Shown: piece after piece, positions 1 to 11,212 of the stretch
How the letters are laid out: each line of letters begins with the position of its first letter
Position numbering within the stretch: the first letter of the stretch is position 1
The notes under the pieces: model-generated
The model's database searches: none
Told to the model about the DNA's origin: nothing
The model's input: the letters and a program-made list of their open reading frames with translations, nothing else
Made by a program: the position numbers and the translations under genes
Assembly (NCBI GenBank): GCA_033980235.1
Contig: CM067077.1
Span: 12,379,797 to 12,443,796, forward strand
Length of the DNA stretch: 64,000 nt
DNA from: Diadema setosum
Lineage: Eukaryota > Echinodermata > Echinoidea > Diadematoida > Diadematidae
Direction: 5' to 3'

Positions 1-540
1 TATCTTGTATTTCATGTATTTCACGGTAAATTAGTTTTATCTTATTCATTTACGTAGTTCTATACAGTCAGTTAGTTAGTTAGGTAGTCAGTGAGTTAGT
101 TGGAGTAGTTTCTGTATGTGTGGAGGGATGAATTAAAAAAAAAATATTTGAATTGTTTGTGAGGTATGTAGATGTTTCAGTTATATGTATGATATTGTTG
201 TTTTAGAATGTTTTATCTGTTTATTTGTGTATTTATGTTTTTTATTTGTCTACTTAGTTTTCTAGATACGAGTGGTTGATCGTTGCAGGAACTTCTCACC
301 CAAGTCCTGCATTTTGATGTAGCCTTGAAGTGAATATTAACTACTGGAACATATGGCAAGGAAATATATTTGCATGTTTTTATTTACATGTATCATGCTA
401 CTTTCTGGTTGCATGAAATGCACAAAAATTTCAACATCACAAAAGAAAATTTCACTTTAACAGCAATTCTGACCATTGGTCTATTTATCTTTTTTTTATG
501 ATTTTTTTTTTTTTTTTTTTTTTACATTTCCAATTTTCAG
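1..540 (+). other. Intron of ependymin-related gene 1
   Basis: AT-rich sequence with short GTTAGT/GTATGT-type repeats and no open frame of interest. It ends in a T-rich tract and the acceptor at 539-540. No other feature seen. Confidence 0.5.
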
Positions 541-738
541 GTGGAGCTGTGCCTGTTGGTGATGGCGTCATTGGAGGAGTGGATGGGATAATGGTCAGCT
601 CCTTTTATTACTTTCCTGGACCCGATGACCCACGGCAAGGGATTGTGAATCTCGGGGTGCGGAAGACCAACAACTCAGGAATATGCACTCCTGTCAGCAG
701 TCAATTCCAGGGTAGCCGCAGTGACATGCCTCTTGTAG
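541..738 (+). CDS. Ependymin-related protein gene 1, internal exon (central/C-terminal part)
   Basis: Ependymin-related proteins are small secreted glycoproteins with conserved cysteines and a lipocalin-like beta fold. The exon encodes about 66 residues, with a Cys in GICTPVSSQF that fits the family's 'C-x-P-V' region, and an N-glycosylation site (NNS). A long T-rich tract ending in TTTTCAG precedes it. I chose the 3' border at GTA-G|GTCAGT because this leaves one base that joins the two leading bases of the next exon in frame. An alternative GTAGGT donor three bases earlier gives the wrong phase. The exon starts with two bases of a split codon, exactly the phase with which exon 3 of the downstream EPDR gene ends. 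Earlier exons lie before the window. Family assignment is by motif and exon logic, without a database search. Confidence 0.75.
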
Positions 739-1684
739 GTCAGTGAGCCTAAGGTTTCCTTGTCAATGTATTGACCACCGACCCTCACTTGAAACCAGCT
801 TGGATTCCAAAATTCTTCAGAGTACAAAACTGTATGTTACGTAATATATTTAGATTAATTCTGAACAGATGTAATTGAATGAGTGACAGCATGAAGCATT
901 TTCCTTCCCTTTGTCCCTCTCCTTTCTTACATTCTCTCCCTTCACCGCACCCTTTCTTACCATTTATCCTTTCCCTTCCCCAAAATCCACCCCTTTCCAA
1001 CACCCCTTCCTTCGCTTTACCCTTTCCCTTGTTCATACCCCTTTGTTTCACATAATCCATTCAATTTCCCACAACCTGTACTGACCTTTACCACCCCCTT
1101 TTCTTTGTTATACTCCCTCTCTTTTGTCATACCCCTCCCCTTCTCCATACCCAGGAATTCCATAAAAGAGGGCACAAACAATATTTCTGGTGCTACTTCT
1201 GGGTTTCATCTTATTTTTTTTTTCATTTTATTTCTTTTGTTTAAACAACAAATAAAGAGGGGGCGTGTGCATGGTGTGCCCCCCCCCCCCCTGGATCCAC
1301 CACTGATAGATACCCCTCCCTACCCCATGGGCTACATGACCCACTTTTCCAATATCCCTTCCTTTCCAAACAACCCACCTTTCTCATGCCTCTTCCTTCC
1401 CCATACCCCCTTCCCCTGTTCCATGAAATTGTTTGAATAATCTTTATAGCATGTTATATACCACATTCACATTTCAAGTTATTAAAAGTGTTTGGAAGAA
1501 GTTCCTTGCCTGAAATCATCATCTACTCCAAAGAATATCTAATTATCAGTGCAACACATGGTAATGCTCATATGTTCAACACCTTAATATTACCTGGTAT
1601 GAAAACCATAATGCCACAAGAAGAGAGTGTTCATTAATTGCTGCAAGAAGAGAGTGTTCATAATGTATTCTTCTTGATTTTCAG

Positions 1685-1776
1685 CTGGCATGATGGAAAT
1701 TTCAGGGTTTTCAAACGTGACTGTTGGTATTCCAGACCCTGGCAAGTGGTTTAATCTCCCCTCGTTCTGCAATGAG
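1685..1776 (+). CDS. Ependymin-related protein gene 1, C-terminal exon
   Basis: Encodes about 31 residues containing GFSNVTVGIPDPGKWFNLPS and then FCNE. This matches the family's C-terminal signature: an N-glycosylated beta strand, 'G-x-x-DP', an aromatic, 'P', and the last conserved Cys. It is preceded by TTGATTTTCAG and followed by a textbook GTAAGT donor, in phase 0. Together with 541-738 it supplies about 97 codons, the C-terminal half of an EPDR. A foldback element starts 16 bp after the donor, at about 1793. Read-through of the donor would add only a short tail before a stop. Confidence 0.75.
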
Positions 1777-1792
1777 GTAAGTTTCATTAAGA

Positions 1793-2708
1793 AGGGATGG
1801 TATAGGTTTTGTTGAGATGGGTATCCAGGTTTTAACTTTTTGCCCCGATAATTGGAAACCACTTTTATGAAATTTTAAGAGCGTTTAAAAGTAATTAAAA
1901 GTGTATTTGATGGAAATTGGTTTTGAAATGTCTGAGATATCTCAAAACAAAGTAAAACAAAGTGGTCATGATCAAATGTTGGAGTTTGGTCCCACTTTTT
2001 ATTAGGGCCTCTTAAGGGCTTTTTACACTTGTAAAATTTTGCTTAGCCCCGGACCAACGGTGGGGCTAAGGGGGGGCCTTAGCCCCACCGTTGGTACGGG
2101 ACTATCCTTAGCCCACTTTCTGTTTACACTCGTTTTTGCCAAAGTGGGCTAGCCCCACCGATAGTATGGTACTATCTGGCCCTGCAAAATAGCAGGGGTT
2201 AGCACCGCAATTGCGGTGCCAAGCAAGTGAGTGTAAACAGAACGAAAAAATAATCCTGGGCTAAGCGACGGAGACGAAGTCCGACCCTCACTGACCAATC
2301 AGAAACGAGGTAATCAAGTGCTGCCGGTGAGTGCGTGTACGTGTACAGTACACAGCGTAATTATGAATATTCATGTGGTTTGGAAAGTCCGGGGCTAAGA
2401 AATACGAGTGTAAAAAGGTCATTTTTCTCCTTAGCCCCGGACAAGAGATAGTACGGGACTAATTGGCGAGTGTAAAAAGCTGAAAAAATTGGTACGGGAC
2501 TAACGATAGTCCTGGGTCAGAGAAAGTCCGGGGTTAAGAAACACAAGTGTAAAAAGCCCTTTAGGGCCCCAAAACCAATTTTCTTCATATAATTTTCTAA
2601 TTCCTCGTAAAATTGTATTCTCTTTGATATTTCATAAGTGGTCTATGATTTTCTCTCAAAATGTTAAAATATGAATCCTCATCTCAACAAAAGCCATACC
2701 ATCCCTTT
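1793..2708. mobile_element. Foldback element, family 'AAGGGATNGTACAG' (copy A), interrupted
   Basis: Starts with AGGGATGGTATAGG and ends with its inverted form CCATACCATCCCTTTT. The flanks of the inner element (1900-2011 and 2564-2700) match the middle of the complete copies at 18757 and 43731, for example TTTTGAAATGTCTGAGATAT and ACAAAGTAAAACAAAG. The copy is split by the MITE at 2015-2560. Confidence 0.7.
2015..2560. mobile_element. 546-bp MITE, PIF/Harbinger-like
   Basis: Ends are AGGGCTTTTTACACTTGT and its reverse complement, flanked by the direct repeat TTA (2012-2014 and 2561-2563). A 3-bp TTA/TAA duplication is typical of PIF/Harbinger elements. It has internal inverted copies of TTAGCCCCGGAC and GTACGGGACTA and no coding capacity. 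It sits inside the foldback copy A. Confidence 0.65.
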
Positions 2709-2990
2709 TATACTTACATGTACATCCTTCTGGCAGCTCTTTGACAGCTCATTGCTCTCAGTTAACAAACTTGTCATCACAATGAATTTGATGTAAATTG
2801 GGATGTTTTCTTGAACATGTAGGGATTCAGTAGATGCAGGGAGATTAGTATAACCCAGCAGTGCAAGTTTGCTTGAATAACACTGTCATGGTCTATCTAA
2901 TAACTTTTTTTTTTTTTTTTTTTTTTTTAATGTGGTTAAATCTGTGTGACACTTCTGAATGGGAACTTCACATCAACTTGCCATGTCACA

Positions 2991-3235
2991 AAGAGTTTGT
3001 TCGCAAAAACTGATTAGTCCATATTTGCCAAATGGAGATATTTGCGATTAAAGGTCAAGAAAAATAAAGAGAATAATAAGGAAATTTTTGCTTCTTTTGA
3101 CCATAACTTCAAACATGTACCTTTATGTGTAGTGACCAATGTATCATTCAAAAGGTATTATTTTGTACTTTATGACAGAGACCGAACTTCAAAATCTTCA
3201 AAAATGGACTTGTCGGTTTTTGCGAACAAACTCTT
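2991..3235. mobile_element. 245-bp MITE, 'AAGAGTTTGTTCGCAAAAAC' family, copy 1
   Basis: Inverted ends of about 30 bp (AAGAGTTTGTTCGCAAAAAC...; outer end CTCTT). A second copy of the same length and over 90% similar by eye lies at 34990-35235. The long open frame across it is incidental. Confidence 0.65.
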
Positions 3236-3257
3236 CAAATGCAAAAAGAATTTAGAT

Positions 3258-3292
<35 letters not shown>

Positions 3293-3870
3293 CCGGGGAG
3301 ATTCAAAAGAGCACTCAACCTACATGTAGCTCCTCCAAAGGGCATGGATATCTGTGTGTGTATATGCGTAAAATTTGTTTAACCTAACATGATTTCATCT
3401 AACTGTGTTTTCAATTTAATAACAAAAACAAAACAAAACGAAACCTTTCTTGACTCACTACTGCTTTTAAGTTTAGCTACAGTCACTCTCCATACCTTGA
3501 GAAGGACTCGTAACTAAAGTACTCCTTTGAGATATTGAATTGTGGGAAATTCTTTGTATATAGTGTACTTCCTGTCATATGTCATTGTAATTTTGTCACA
3601 TGAGAGTGTGTCAAGCAGAATTAATCACAACTTGTATATTGTAGAACACTTTAAACTTTCACTTTTTGTGTTTCACAATTTCATTGCTGCATTCACTGTT
3701 TTCTAAACTTCATACATGTATGTTACTCTTTGTACGTACTTCCTCTTAAAACACATTGCTGTAGAATGTTGACTGAGAGTTTGGCACAAAATGTATTTGG
3801 GCATACATGCAATTGCATTGGTACATCAGTTCACTAGAGATCTAATGATCATTAAAAAAAACCGTAATGG

Positions 3871-3963
3871 TTAACCCATTGAGGACAAGTACTGAGTATA
3901 CTCGGGCAGGTGTGTATGGGAAATGGGTGGTTTAGCAAAATCAGTCTGTCCTCAATGGGGTAA
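3871..3963. mobile_element. About 90-bp mini-palindrome element, copy 1
   Basis: TTAACCCATTGAGGAC at the left and GTCCTCAATGGGGTAA at the right. A diverged second copy is at 45426-45517. Confidence 0.45.
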
Positions 3964-4027
3964 GACTATGTGTTGAGCTCTTAGTATTTCTTTTTTTTTT
4001 TAATGGAATCAAAATCTCATCCATTAT

Positions 4028-4029
4028 AC

Positions 4030-4078
<49 letters not shown>
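4028..4078. repeat. (TA)n microsatellite
   Basis: An almost pure TA run of about 50 bp in the intron of ependymin-related gene 1. Confidence 0.9.
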
Positions 4079-4083
<5 letters not shown>

Positions 4084-4439
4084 GTAATATCTTTTTTTTT
4101 TCGTAGGATAATTTTGAAAAGAAATCGTGATAAATGTGTTCTTTTCTGCATCCTGGTAAAAAAAACGTTTGATTGACCTTAATAAACAAAGAAAATGTAT
4201 AACTTTCCATGTGCATCGAGTTTACATTGATGCACTGTGTATGAATTTCATAATATATTTATCCTACAATGACATGACTTCAAACCTTGCATTTAAAGTA
4301 TGGTGAACAAGAAAAAAATGTTGTTATTCATAAACAAAGTGATTTATACATTTCTGCAAAGCTTAAGTCTCTAGGAATATGAATAGTTAACTTTCAGAAG
4401 GTGAAAATGTCTTTAGAACGATTGAGAGATGGTGTTTTG

Positions 4440-6310
4440 AGGCCCTTTTTAGACCACCTGAACCCGATCTGATGGCGAAATTTCGGTGACCAAAATTATG
4501 ACGTCATGACATGGACGAATCAGCCCTGCGCTCGCTGATGTCTTGCTGATGTGATACGCTAGCTAACTTTGCACCTATAGCTACGCTCTGTATCACGCCG
4601 CGCCAGCCGTGGTTTGCATTCAAAGCGTGAATTCCGCATGATGACCTGAGTGCACCGAGGTATCTGTACGTGTCTTGTTTCCTCTGTCAAGCAAAAGTGA
4701 GTTATAATTTCACTTATTGAATCCATCTTCCTTCGAATTACCATGAAGTATACCTTTTTAAATTTCTACTTGCGCTTTCGCGCCTCAGTCTCTATTCTTA
4801 AACGGCTTATAGTAACCATTTAATAGGCCTAGTTAGTACAGTAACAGAGCCTAACGTTTCGGTAGAACAAGAACTCTGACCTAGCTAACGTAAGGATCTA
4901 CGTAGTGGAGTAGCCTATGTAGGGTTGGACCTACTACTCATCGACCGCCTAGTTGTTACAGGTTCTAACGTTACACTCTACTAGATCTACCAAGTCTAGG
5001 ACTAACGTTGGGGAAGATCTAACGGGCGTTAGCGTCTATACTGTAACAAAATCTTGTAAATCATATAAAGAGCGACCACATGAAATTTGACGTAAGACCT
5101 AGGCCTAGGTCCGTGCTGAGCACTTGTTGACTCCGATCTTGATGTAAATCCTACAATATAAATTTTCGGGGAAAAAGTGTTTAGACATATATAGCAATAA
5201 GTCTTTGATTTTCCCCGTAGTTCTGGCCCTGGTTGAGTTTGAGATCGTAGAAATTAAAGGCAGTAACCGTTAGGAACCTAGGCCCAAATACAGACTTACA
5301 GTTGACAATACAACTACCCAATGCACTAGATCTATGTCGTAGTTAATTTACGTACGTAGGAAGTTACATGACCAACCATAATTTATAGACGAACACACAA
5401 TAAGTCACTCCCTCTAACACTGGCAACATGCATCATGCAGTATAATACCAGTGACCAGCAGTGGCACTGCAGCAGTCTCAAGACTTGAATTTCGTTCCGT
5501 ACGATACGGTGACAAGCATAAATTTACTGTACTGAGGACAGTAGCCTAATAACACCATGAAGATGGAGTGTTTTCCTACACTACCACTACCAATACCAGT
5601 ACTAGTGTAAATTAGGCCTAGTCTAGTAATAATATGGTTGGCATAAACACTAACGACTAACGTTACTGCTAGGGTCTAACGTTAGAACTGTACCACACAA
5701 TGTTAGACCTACCAGCATGCAGCAGTACCACTACCAGTAACGTTAGTAACTTTCCAGGCCCTTCTATGGGATACTGTAAAATTTTAGTAGTAGAATATCT
5801 AGTTCACAGGCATAATACAGGCAGAGTATGGTAATGTAGGCCCCCTAACTGTCATGTTAGGCCTTATCCGCTATAGTTTATATAAGGACGCTAACACTAA
5901 CAGTAACACTCAAACAGCACTGTCTACGCCACGGTACAGCTAGACCCTACATAGCCCCGGAGACCGCGCCGCTGCAATGCACGTTGGGGCTGGTCGCAGT
6001 TAGACCCTACAGTAACTTTGTCAATAGGTCTAACCTTACTCAATCAATAGAAGGAAGGACAAAGTCTTTCCATACAATATAAGGTAAAAATTAGACATTG
6101 AAATGTTTCTGCCGATAAAGCAAACGCGACTAAAGACAGGCAAGGTACAGTATTGTATTGCATCCGCTCACAAAGAACTACGTGCTTTATGAATGGCGGA
6201 CTCGATGCACAGCTAGCTAGCGCTGCACACTCGATCGTAAAGGGTACGTTCGTCCATGTCATGACGTCATATTTTAGGGCCCCGAAAAAGACGCCCGTTC
6301 TGGAGCGAAA
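4440..6310. mobile_element. About 1.9-kb foldback element with degraded inverted ends
   Basis: ATGACGTCATGACATGGACG (4498) recurs as its reverse complement at 6249-6270. Weaker inverted similarity continues inward around CTAGCTA (4558 and 6213). The interior (4790-6010) has no open frame but many TAACGTTA-, CTAGG- and AGTAAC-like words. Exact borders are uncertain. Confidence 0.5.
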
Positions 6311-6532
6311 ATCGGTGAAGTAAATCAGTCAGTTTTAACTCGCGATTTTTCAGTGGTACGAATATATTTTAAAAAGTCACATAAAAAAATCTGTTTTAAC
6401 AGACATTTCCCTCTGCTTTGACACCTTCTTTTGTATGATTTTCTTGATTTTAATGTCTCGTTCACCATCCTTTAAGCACAACACAACAACCTCCAATTTC
6501 AGTATCCAACCAGGGCCATGTCTCATACATGT

Positions 6533-6672
6533 AAAGCTGTTTGTAAAGTTATGAACAACTTGCAAGTGACTGGTGATCAGTTCTTGTGCTGAATTATTGA
6601 AATTCTGATAAGTATAGCATATTAGAACTGATCACCAGTCGCTCATAAGTTTGTAACTTTACAAACAGCTTT
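6533..6672. repeat. Imperfect hairpin
   Basis: Arms 6533-6584 and 6624-6672 share AAAGCTGTTTGTAAAGTTA and ACTGGTGATCAGTTCT in inverted form. A poly-C run follows. Probably a small foldback relic. Confidence 0.6.
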
Positions 6673-7042
6673 ATGAAACACCCCCCCCCCCCCCCCGGAA
6701 ACTCACCCAAAAATAGATTCTAGCTTTAATGGGCAATTTATAGCCCTGATAGTTTTGTTGCTGTGTATGATAGCATGTCATATGCTCTTGTGAAATATGA
6801 GTGATATGAAAGCCATTACTTCCTTGAATTCTAAAAAGTGTTCTGTGTCTGTGCAGGCCATGTGAAGTGATCGGAAATGTTCTCTATCTTGAACCTTTTA
6901 GACATTGATCTTTCAAATTCTGATCATTACCTTGTAGCTGTTATCAATTTTGTCAATACTGAGATTTTGCTGATGACAACTCTTGAAAAAAAAAAAAGGA
7001 TATTTGATGCGATCTTTCAATGCCAGTTTGTTTTCTATTAGC

Positions 7043-8009
7043 CAGAGAGCTAGCGACCACTCAATTTACCCCATCAAGCCCAAAAGGTTTGACCCCTCAG
7101 AGTTGTTGGGACCACCCTCCTCATTCACAAAATGCACGTCAGCCTGATCCCTGAGGGCGGGTTTGGCCCCCAGGGACCCCCCTAAGAGGGCCCTTGGCGG
7201 ATGTAATTTACCCCATGGAGCCCATGGACCAAACTTGGTGTAAAAGAATGTCCTATGGGTGTACATCATAAAAATATAAAAACTGACAAAATATCTGGTT
7301 GGGAAATTGCCTCTTGCGTTCAATGCATATAATGTATATAAGAAATTTCGCGTGCATTTTAATTTCGCGAATCTTGGCTCTCGCGAAATTCGCAAAATTG
7401 AAATGCACGCGAACATTTCTCGTTTTACAGTATATACTTTGAGTCATGTGCGGAACATAAATGTGTGCGTGCGAGTTGTGTGTGTGTGTGTGTGTGTGTG
7501 AGTGTGTTCTATTGTGCCTGGTCAATTTGTGCCTGCAAACTACCCTGGGTCCCAGGATATAGGCCAAACCCTTGTTAGGAGTATAGGGGTCTGTGCCAAG
7601 ACTACTACATGCACTAAACTGGCACTGTCCCTCGGACTGTTGGGAGACGCTACAGGACAGGGCCTATGGGAAAGTGTAGTCTTGGTGCAGACTCATTCAC
7701 CACCAACAATGGTTTGTGCCTGCAAACTAGCGGTCTGGCAACCCCTTTCTCAACCAGATATTTTGTCAGTTTTTATATTTTTATGATGTACACCCATAGG
7801 ACATTCTTTTACACCAAGTTTGGTCCATGGGCTCCATGGGGTAAATTACACCCGCCAAGGGCCCTTTTAGGGGGGTCCCTGGGGGCCGAACCCACCCTCA
7901 GGGATCAGGCCGACGCGCATTTTGTGAATGAGGAGGGTGGCCCCAACAACTCTGAAGGGTCAAACCTTTTGGGTTTGATGGGGTAAATTGAGTGGTCGCT
8001 AGCTCTCTG
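7043..8009. mobile_element. 967-bp foldback element with about 262-bp arms
   Basis: Arms 7043-7304 and 7745-8009 are inverted and highly similar, beginning CAGAGAGCTAGCGACCACTC. The loop holds a small hairpin of TTTCGCG words (7345-7420) and a (TG)n run (7480-7500). The mirrored open frames in the arms are a product of the symmetry. Confidence 0.75.
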
Positions 8010-8016
8010 ACTATAT

Positions 8017-8275
8017 GTGACCCGCTACAACAAAAGGATCCTAAAGTCGCTGACGGGTGAGCCGAGAAAATCAAGTTTGAAGTCAACTCACCAAAGTCTG
8101 TCAAAACGTTCGGATTTCTGTTTTTAACATAACTTTGTAGTTGAATGTATATTCTATCGTCTGCCGAAATTTCGAAGCTAAGTGATCAAAGGAAAGGCCT
8201 GAAAAGAGCATTTTTCCGGGCCATGCTCGGTTCACCCGTCAGCGACTTTAGGATCCTTTTGTTGTAGCGGGTCAC
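8017..8275. mobile_element. 259-bp MITE with 44-bp perfect terminal inverted repeats
   Basis: Starts GTGACCCGCTACAACAAAAG and ends with its exact inverse. The first 44 bases at each end match perfectly by eye, then one mismatch, then five more matches. It directly abuts the foldback element at 7043-8009. No clear target-site duplication. Confidence 0.75.
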
Positions 8276-8399
8276 TTATGCCTTTGCCACAAAGTATTGC
8301 AGGAAGCATTGTGTTTTTGGGTTGTCCATCTGTCCTTCCCTCCATTGCCCTTGATCATACCATCCATCTGTAAGCGCTGGCAATCAGGCCAAAGTTTGG

Positions 8400-8530
8400 A
8401 AGTCTAGTGGGCATGATGTCTGTCTAGTAATCAGGTTATTGTGTCAAGTCCAAGCCAAGTATACAATATGTCATGCACATGATTTTTATCATGGCTACTA
8501 CTAAAACACTGAGTAATCAGTTGGGCAGCG
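8400..8530 (+). mobile_element. Diverged tRNA-derived SINE copy
   Basis: Contains TCTAGTGGGCATGATG-like box A sequence and the family tail TTTTTATCATGGCTACTACT. Both resemble the copies near 60.54 and 60.80 kb. The box B region is degraded. Confidence 0.45.
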
Positions 8531-8670
8531 AATGAAATGAACCACCCACAGATCCTCAGACTGCACAGTCTTTAATTGATTGAGCAAAGATTGGTAAATC
8601 TGCTGAGCTAAGAATGGTTCGTTTCATACATGTATCTTGTACACTGTATATATTATGTATCTTCAAACAG

Positions 8671-8745
8671 GACAGCCACACATCTTCCAAGAGTGGTCAA
8701 GAGTTGCCGGACTTTGGTGAGTTTATCATACCCTCCCTCTTCTGA
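8671..8745 (+). CDS. Possible last exon of ependymin-related gene 1
   Basis: CTTCAAACAG precedes an open frame in phase 0, as needed after the exon ending at 1776. It encodes about 24 Ser/Glu-rich residues (starting DSHTSSKSGQELPDF) and ends at TGA 8743-8745. EPDRs usually stop soon after the last Cys, so a short variable tail is plausible. A GTGAGT at 8717 could instead be a donor, making this an internal exon. The intron would be 6.9 kb, nearly all transposon-derived. No homology supports this exon; the call rests on phase and acceptor only. Confidence 0.35.
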   Translation, partial: DSHTSSKSGQELPDFGEFIIPSLF

Positions 8746-8867
8746 GACAACAGGAAGAGGCTGCGTTGAGGTAGAGGTGGAGCTGGAGTTATAACTGAAG
8801 GTGGCATAGTGTAGTTAACCTGCTGGCATAGATGTCATGCCATTGAATAGTGGTATGAAAAAGGCAG

Positions 8868-9414
8868 AATCTAGTCAAGTAAATCCTTATGAGTCAAACA
8901 GTAAAGGTTTGGTCAAAATGGGATGAAAAGTAAGGAAGTTATGACAATTCTAAGTTTTGCTAGTTTTTCAGGAAACAGTTCTTGAACCGTCATTATTGAA
9001 TAATGCAAATGGCAAAGTGAGCATGTCATCCCCTCACAACTTCCATAACTATTATGGTTCATACATGGGATTGTGAAATTTCCATTTTTCCATTCAAATG
9101 CAATTATCACTATTTTGAAGTTATTCAACCAGAAATAACATCATGTTTCAGGCTTCAGTAACAGAAACATTGAATTTTGATCATATTTTTGTACATGATC
9201 AATGGAAAATTGTGAGGGTGTGACATGGTAAGCTCACTCATTTGAATATTCATTTCCACTGTCCAAGAACTGTTTTGCAGAAATTAGCAAAACTTCAAAA
9301 TGTCATCACTTCCTTATTTTTCATTTGATTTCAGTGAATTCTTTGCTGTTGAATTTGTAAGATTTTACTCTTTTTTATCAGACTAAATTTATCTGGACTG
9401 GATTTCCCCTTTAA
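8868..9414. mobile_element. Foldback element, 'GGAAATCCAGT' family, copy 1
   Basis: The right end reads ATCTGGACTGGATTTCCCCT. Inner words (AACAGTTCTTG, TGACATGGTAAGCTCACTCA, AAGGAAGTTATGA) occur in inverted form in the two halves. A second copy is at 31180-31766 with the same right end (AACTGGATTTCCCCTT). Confidence 0.5.
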
Positions 9415-9750
9415 GTGCATGGGCACATGAAGTGTGTATTATTGACAGACAAAGAGCCTAATGGTGTAAGACAGAAATCATGCATCGTAAATATGTTTTT
9501 GTCTGGATATTAACAATAAATAAATTGTACATCCATTATAGTGGGGCAGATATGTGAAAAAGATGCTCACATCCGGCGAAAAGTATGAAATTTTGCATGT
9601 AAGGGTATTTTGAGGCGCTGATTTAAAAAATTGCCGAATCCAAGAGATCTGACCACTGGGTCGGCCGTCATTTTGAATTCCAATATGGCCGCCGTCATAG
9701 ATCCCTATCTTCAGTTCTGAATGACATAAGCCATTGAAATTTGACACTTA

Positions 9751-11212
9751 AAGGGGACCTCCGGATGATTTTCAGACTTTTACATTTAACCCTATAAAGC
9801 CCAAGCTATTTTGACCCCTTCCAGGCCCAAGGGGGGGGGGGGGGGGGGGGGGGGGCACATTGTGCCCCCCCCCCTATATAACTTCTTTATTATATGATGT
9901 ATGACCGTCATATTTGGCACATGGGTAGAGCAACTCATACTCTACATGACCCAACATTTGAAATTTCTCAAGGTCATCCACTGAGGGCGCTATTTACCAA
10001 AATATACAGAAATACATAGGAAATACGCTAAAATCATGTATTTTTCTTTTTATTTCTTTATCCTCAGTATATATGTTTTTATTTCATATCAATCATTTTC
10101 ATATTTACCAAAAAGGAAAAGCAAGTCAACCTTCACTATTTGTTATGGTTGAAATTTCTCAAGGTCAACATATGGGGGCGCTACTCATTACAATATAAAG
10201 AAATATATGAAACCTATGATGTATTGCTTGGAATGGGTACATATATTGGTATCACATTTCATATTTCCAAAATATTGAAATTTTGAGTTTACAGATTGAT
10301 AATATGATAACAAAATGAAATTACAGGCAAGCTTGTGTGAAGATAACACAAAATAAAAGGGTACTCTTTGGAAAATGCTTTATTTTCGATTATTTCTATT
10401 ATATCTATTGTTTGATGCATATGTCATATAAAAAATAAAGGAAATAATAAGAAGACCATTTCAGGGTAATTCACAACCATAATTACTTCACATTTTGGTC
10501 CTTCAGCAAATTACAGCCAAGAAAACCCCCATTTCATCCATTATTATATTGTTAAGTGAAATTGGAACAGAAAATCATTCAAAATCTGACTGACACGGTT
10601 GTCAGTTTACGGTTGCCATGGCAACCAGCAATGTCGGACATAGCTAAATTATATATCAAAATGTTTGCAATAAGATTTTAGGAAAAGTCACCAAATTTGG
10701 TTGAAATCGAGTAAAGGGTGTAGGAGTGGCAAACGAAAATGTGGTACACTGTAGGGGGGGCACAATGTGCCCCCCCCCTTGGGCTTTATAGGGTTAAACA
10801 ACTATAAATTAGTCAAACTGAGCACAGAGTTTCAGAATTCATAGTGATTGGGATAAGTAATGAGAATGTTTTCAAAATTTATTATGAATTGCAATGAACA
10901 AGGATGATGACATGACAGCCTCACCTTAAGAATGCATTGGGGCTCAAGGAAGCAGAACAAAAGAAGGTATGCATGGATTTTCACAGGTAAACTTGTTGAG
11001 CAAGCGGTATTGTAATGGAATTACACTGCTACATTTCTGAAATATATGAGGCTCTGATGTCGTCATCACTGTTCAGTGTAATTTGTTTAAGATTTTCAAT
11101 TTATTGGTTTTTCTGCTCAAGGACCACAATAAATTCCATGGATCTATACATGGAGCTGTTGATTTATGTACTACATGATGTGAAATTATGAAAATCGTCC
11201 GGAATGCCCCTT
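9751..11212. mobile_element. Middle foldback element of the nest (TA-flanked)
   Basis: Begins AAGGGGACCTCCGGATGATT and ends with the inverse form AATCGTCCGGAATGCCCCTT, with TA on both sides. It is interrupted by the piggyBac-like element at 9790-10793. Confidence 0.6.
9790..10793. mobile_element. 1004-bp piggyBac-like non-autonomous element, copy 1
   Basis: Termini are CCCTATAAAGCCCAAG and its inverse, flanked by TTAA on both sides (9786-9789 and 10794-10797). A TTAA duplication with CCC...GGG ends is the piggyBac hallmark. Homopolymer G/C tracts surround CACAATGTG near both ends. No transposase frame. Confidence 0.7.

Noticed and set aside
7066..7986. Two similar 106-116-residue proteins in opposite orientation
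   Set aside because: They lie in the two arms of the foldback element at 7043-8009.
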